Assembly (NCBI GenBank): GCA_003535955.1
Contig: DPZM01000224.1
Coordinates: forward strand, 1-6,578
DNA from: Lachnospiraceae bacterium
Lineage (GTDB): Bacteria > Bacillota > Clostridia > Lachnospirales > Lachnospiraceae
Length of the DNA stretch: 6,578 nt
Direction: 5' to 3'
In this document: positions 5,640 through 6,578 of the stretch, in pieces
Numbering within the stretch: position 1 is the stretch's first letter
How the letters are laid out: each line of letters starts with the position of its first letter
Made by a program: the position numbers and the translations under genes
Notes under the pieces: model-generated
Told to the model about the DNA's origin: nothing
The model's database searches: none
Seen by the model: only the letters and a program-made list of their open reading frames with translations

Positions 5640-6578
5640 TTATGAAATCTGGGCCTGGACTGCCGTAAGTGCCACTACACCGACGATATCATCGGCTGTA
5701 CAGCCTCTTGACAGGTCGTTTACGGGTCTTGCAAGTCCCTGGAGCATGGGCCCGTAGGCTTCCGCCTTGGCCAGTCTCTCAACCAGCTTATAGCCTATGT
5801 TTCCGGCATCAAGGTTGGGGAATATAAGTACATTGGCATGTCCGGCTATATCGCTTCCCGGTGCCTTGGTGGCTGCTACCGACGGAACAATGGCTGCATC
5901 CGTCTGTAACTCCCCGTCTATATTAAGGTAAGGATACTTATCCTTGGCTATCTCCGTTGCCCTTACCACCTTATCAACAAGTTCATGCTTTGCCGATCCC
6001 TTGGTCGAATGGGACAGCATTGCGATAATGGGTTTACCGCCTATCAGGTTCGTAAATGACTTCGCCGACGAATTGGCAATGGCTGCAAGCTCCTCCGAAT
6101 TGGGATCCTGGTTAAGTCCGCAGTCCGCAAAAAGGAAGGTTCCGTTCTCTCCCATATCGCAGTTCGGCACATCCAGGATAAAGAAGCCCGAAACAAGCTC
6201 AACACCGGGCGCGGTCTTAAGCACCTGAAGCGATGGGCGGAGAACATCAGCCGTTGCATGGCAGGCACCCGCTACCATACCGTCGGCATCCTTCATCTTG
6301 ACCATCATGACACCGAACATAAGGTAATCGGTAAGGAGCCTCTCCCTTGCCTTCTCCGGAGTCATACCCTTATTCTTCCTAAGCTCGTAGAGTGTGTCGG
6401 CATACAGGTCGAACTTATCCGTGTTCTCCGGGTCCACCACCTTGATCCTTGAAAGGTCAAGCTCAAGCCACTTAGCTCCTTCCATTATCTTCTCTTCCTT
6501 ACCGATCATGATTATATCGGCGATATTCTGTTTTAAGATCTTATCAGCCGCAATAAGAGTCCTCCTGTCATTGCTCTC
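5640..6578 (-). CDS. pta: Phosphate acetyltransferase (partial, N-terminus beyond right edge)
   Basis: Interconverts acetyl-CoA plus phosphate with acetyl-phosphate plus CoA, the first step of acetate and ATP formation with acetate kinase in fermenting bacteria. The frame is open to the right edge and gives 312 residues. The edge sequence ESNDRRTLIAADKIL matches the segment about 20 residues into the family's short (about 330-residue) form, so the true start is just outside; the ATG at 6509 is internal. The PTA_PTB domain fills the protein. Landmarks in window numbering are ATADVLRPSLQVLKTAPG after the middle, CGLNQDPNSEELAAIA, SHSTKGSAKHE, DGELQTDAAIVP, KAPGSDIAGHANVLIFPNLDAGNIGYK, and the C-terminal DLSRGCTADDIV. 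In the last, Ser290, Arg291 and Asp297 correspond to the catalytic Ser-Arg-Asp set known from Methanosarcina Pta. The regulatory N-terminal P-loop domain of long Pta proteins is not expected. ackA is not downstream; it could lie beyond the right edge. Confidence 0.96.
   Translation of the reverse strand, partial: ESNDRRTLIAADKILKQNIADIIMIGKEEKIMEGAKWLELDLSRIKVVDPENTDKFDLYADTLYELRKNKGMTPEKARERLLTDYLMFGVMMVKMKDADGMVAGACHATADVLRPSLQVLKTAPGVELVSGFFILDVPNCDMGENGTFLFADCGLNQDPNSEELAAIANSSAKSFTNLIGGKPIIAMLSHSTKGSAKHELVDKVVRATEIAKDKYPYLNIDGELQTDAAIVPSVAATKAPGSDIAGHANVLIFPNLDAGNIGYKLVERLAKAEAYGPMLQGLARPVNDLSRGCTADDIVGVVALTAVQAQIS

Noticed and set aside
5944..6452. Several frames on both strands inside pta
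   Set aside because: pta is continuous and has family motifs throughout; the others are shadows.

Overview
The window looks like a conserved housekeeping cluster from a Gram-positive anaerobe of the class Clostridia, most likely family Lachnospiraceae. That placement is an inference from three things: the gene order (pta, rpmF, plsX, acpP, rnc, smc), the cysteine-containing N-terminus of ribosomal protein L32, and the moderate base composition. I cannot name a genus. All recognised genes lie on the minus strand, so transcription runs from the right edge to the left edge. Nothing here looks mobile, and there is no rRNA, tRNA or CRISPR array.

From right to left (the direction of transcription): (1) pta, phosphotransacetylase, cut by the right edge and lacking only about 20 N-terminal residues. 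(2) A 173-bp intergenic region with a 16-bp perfect palindrome, a promoter matching the vegetative sigma consensus exactly, and a leader of about 120 nt in front of rpmF. (3) rpmF, the zinc-binding ribosomal protein L32, which ends in a strong intrinsic terminator. (4) A 160-bp gap with a good promoter for the next unit. (5) plsX and acpP, 4 bp apart. (6) A perfect A/T-flanked hairpin that looks like an intrinsic terminator or attenuator. (7) rnc (RNase III), then smc 14 bp later. The smc gene runs off the left edge after 1035 codons, about 150 short of full length.

Functionally the block mixes acetate metabolism (Pta), the ribosome (L32), phospholipid and fatty-acid supply (PlsX makes acyl-phosphate from acyl-ACP; AcpP is the carrier), RNA processing (RNase III) and chromosome organisation (SMC). 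Such grouping is common in Firmicutes and probably reflects shared growth-rate control. The transcriptional punctuation suggests at least three expression levels: rpmF alone (strong promoter, own terminator), plsX-acpP (own promoter), and rnc-smc (probably fed by read-through of the hairpin after acpP).

No undescribed system was found. The points worth a second look are the regulatory punctuation, the compact pta-rpmF junction with neither ackA nor a DUF177/YceD gene between them, and a marked excess of the hexamer CTTAAG, which comes from Leu-Lys codon pairs. No gene-free stretch exceeds about 175 bp.
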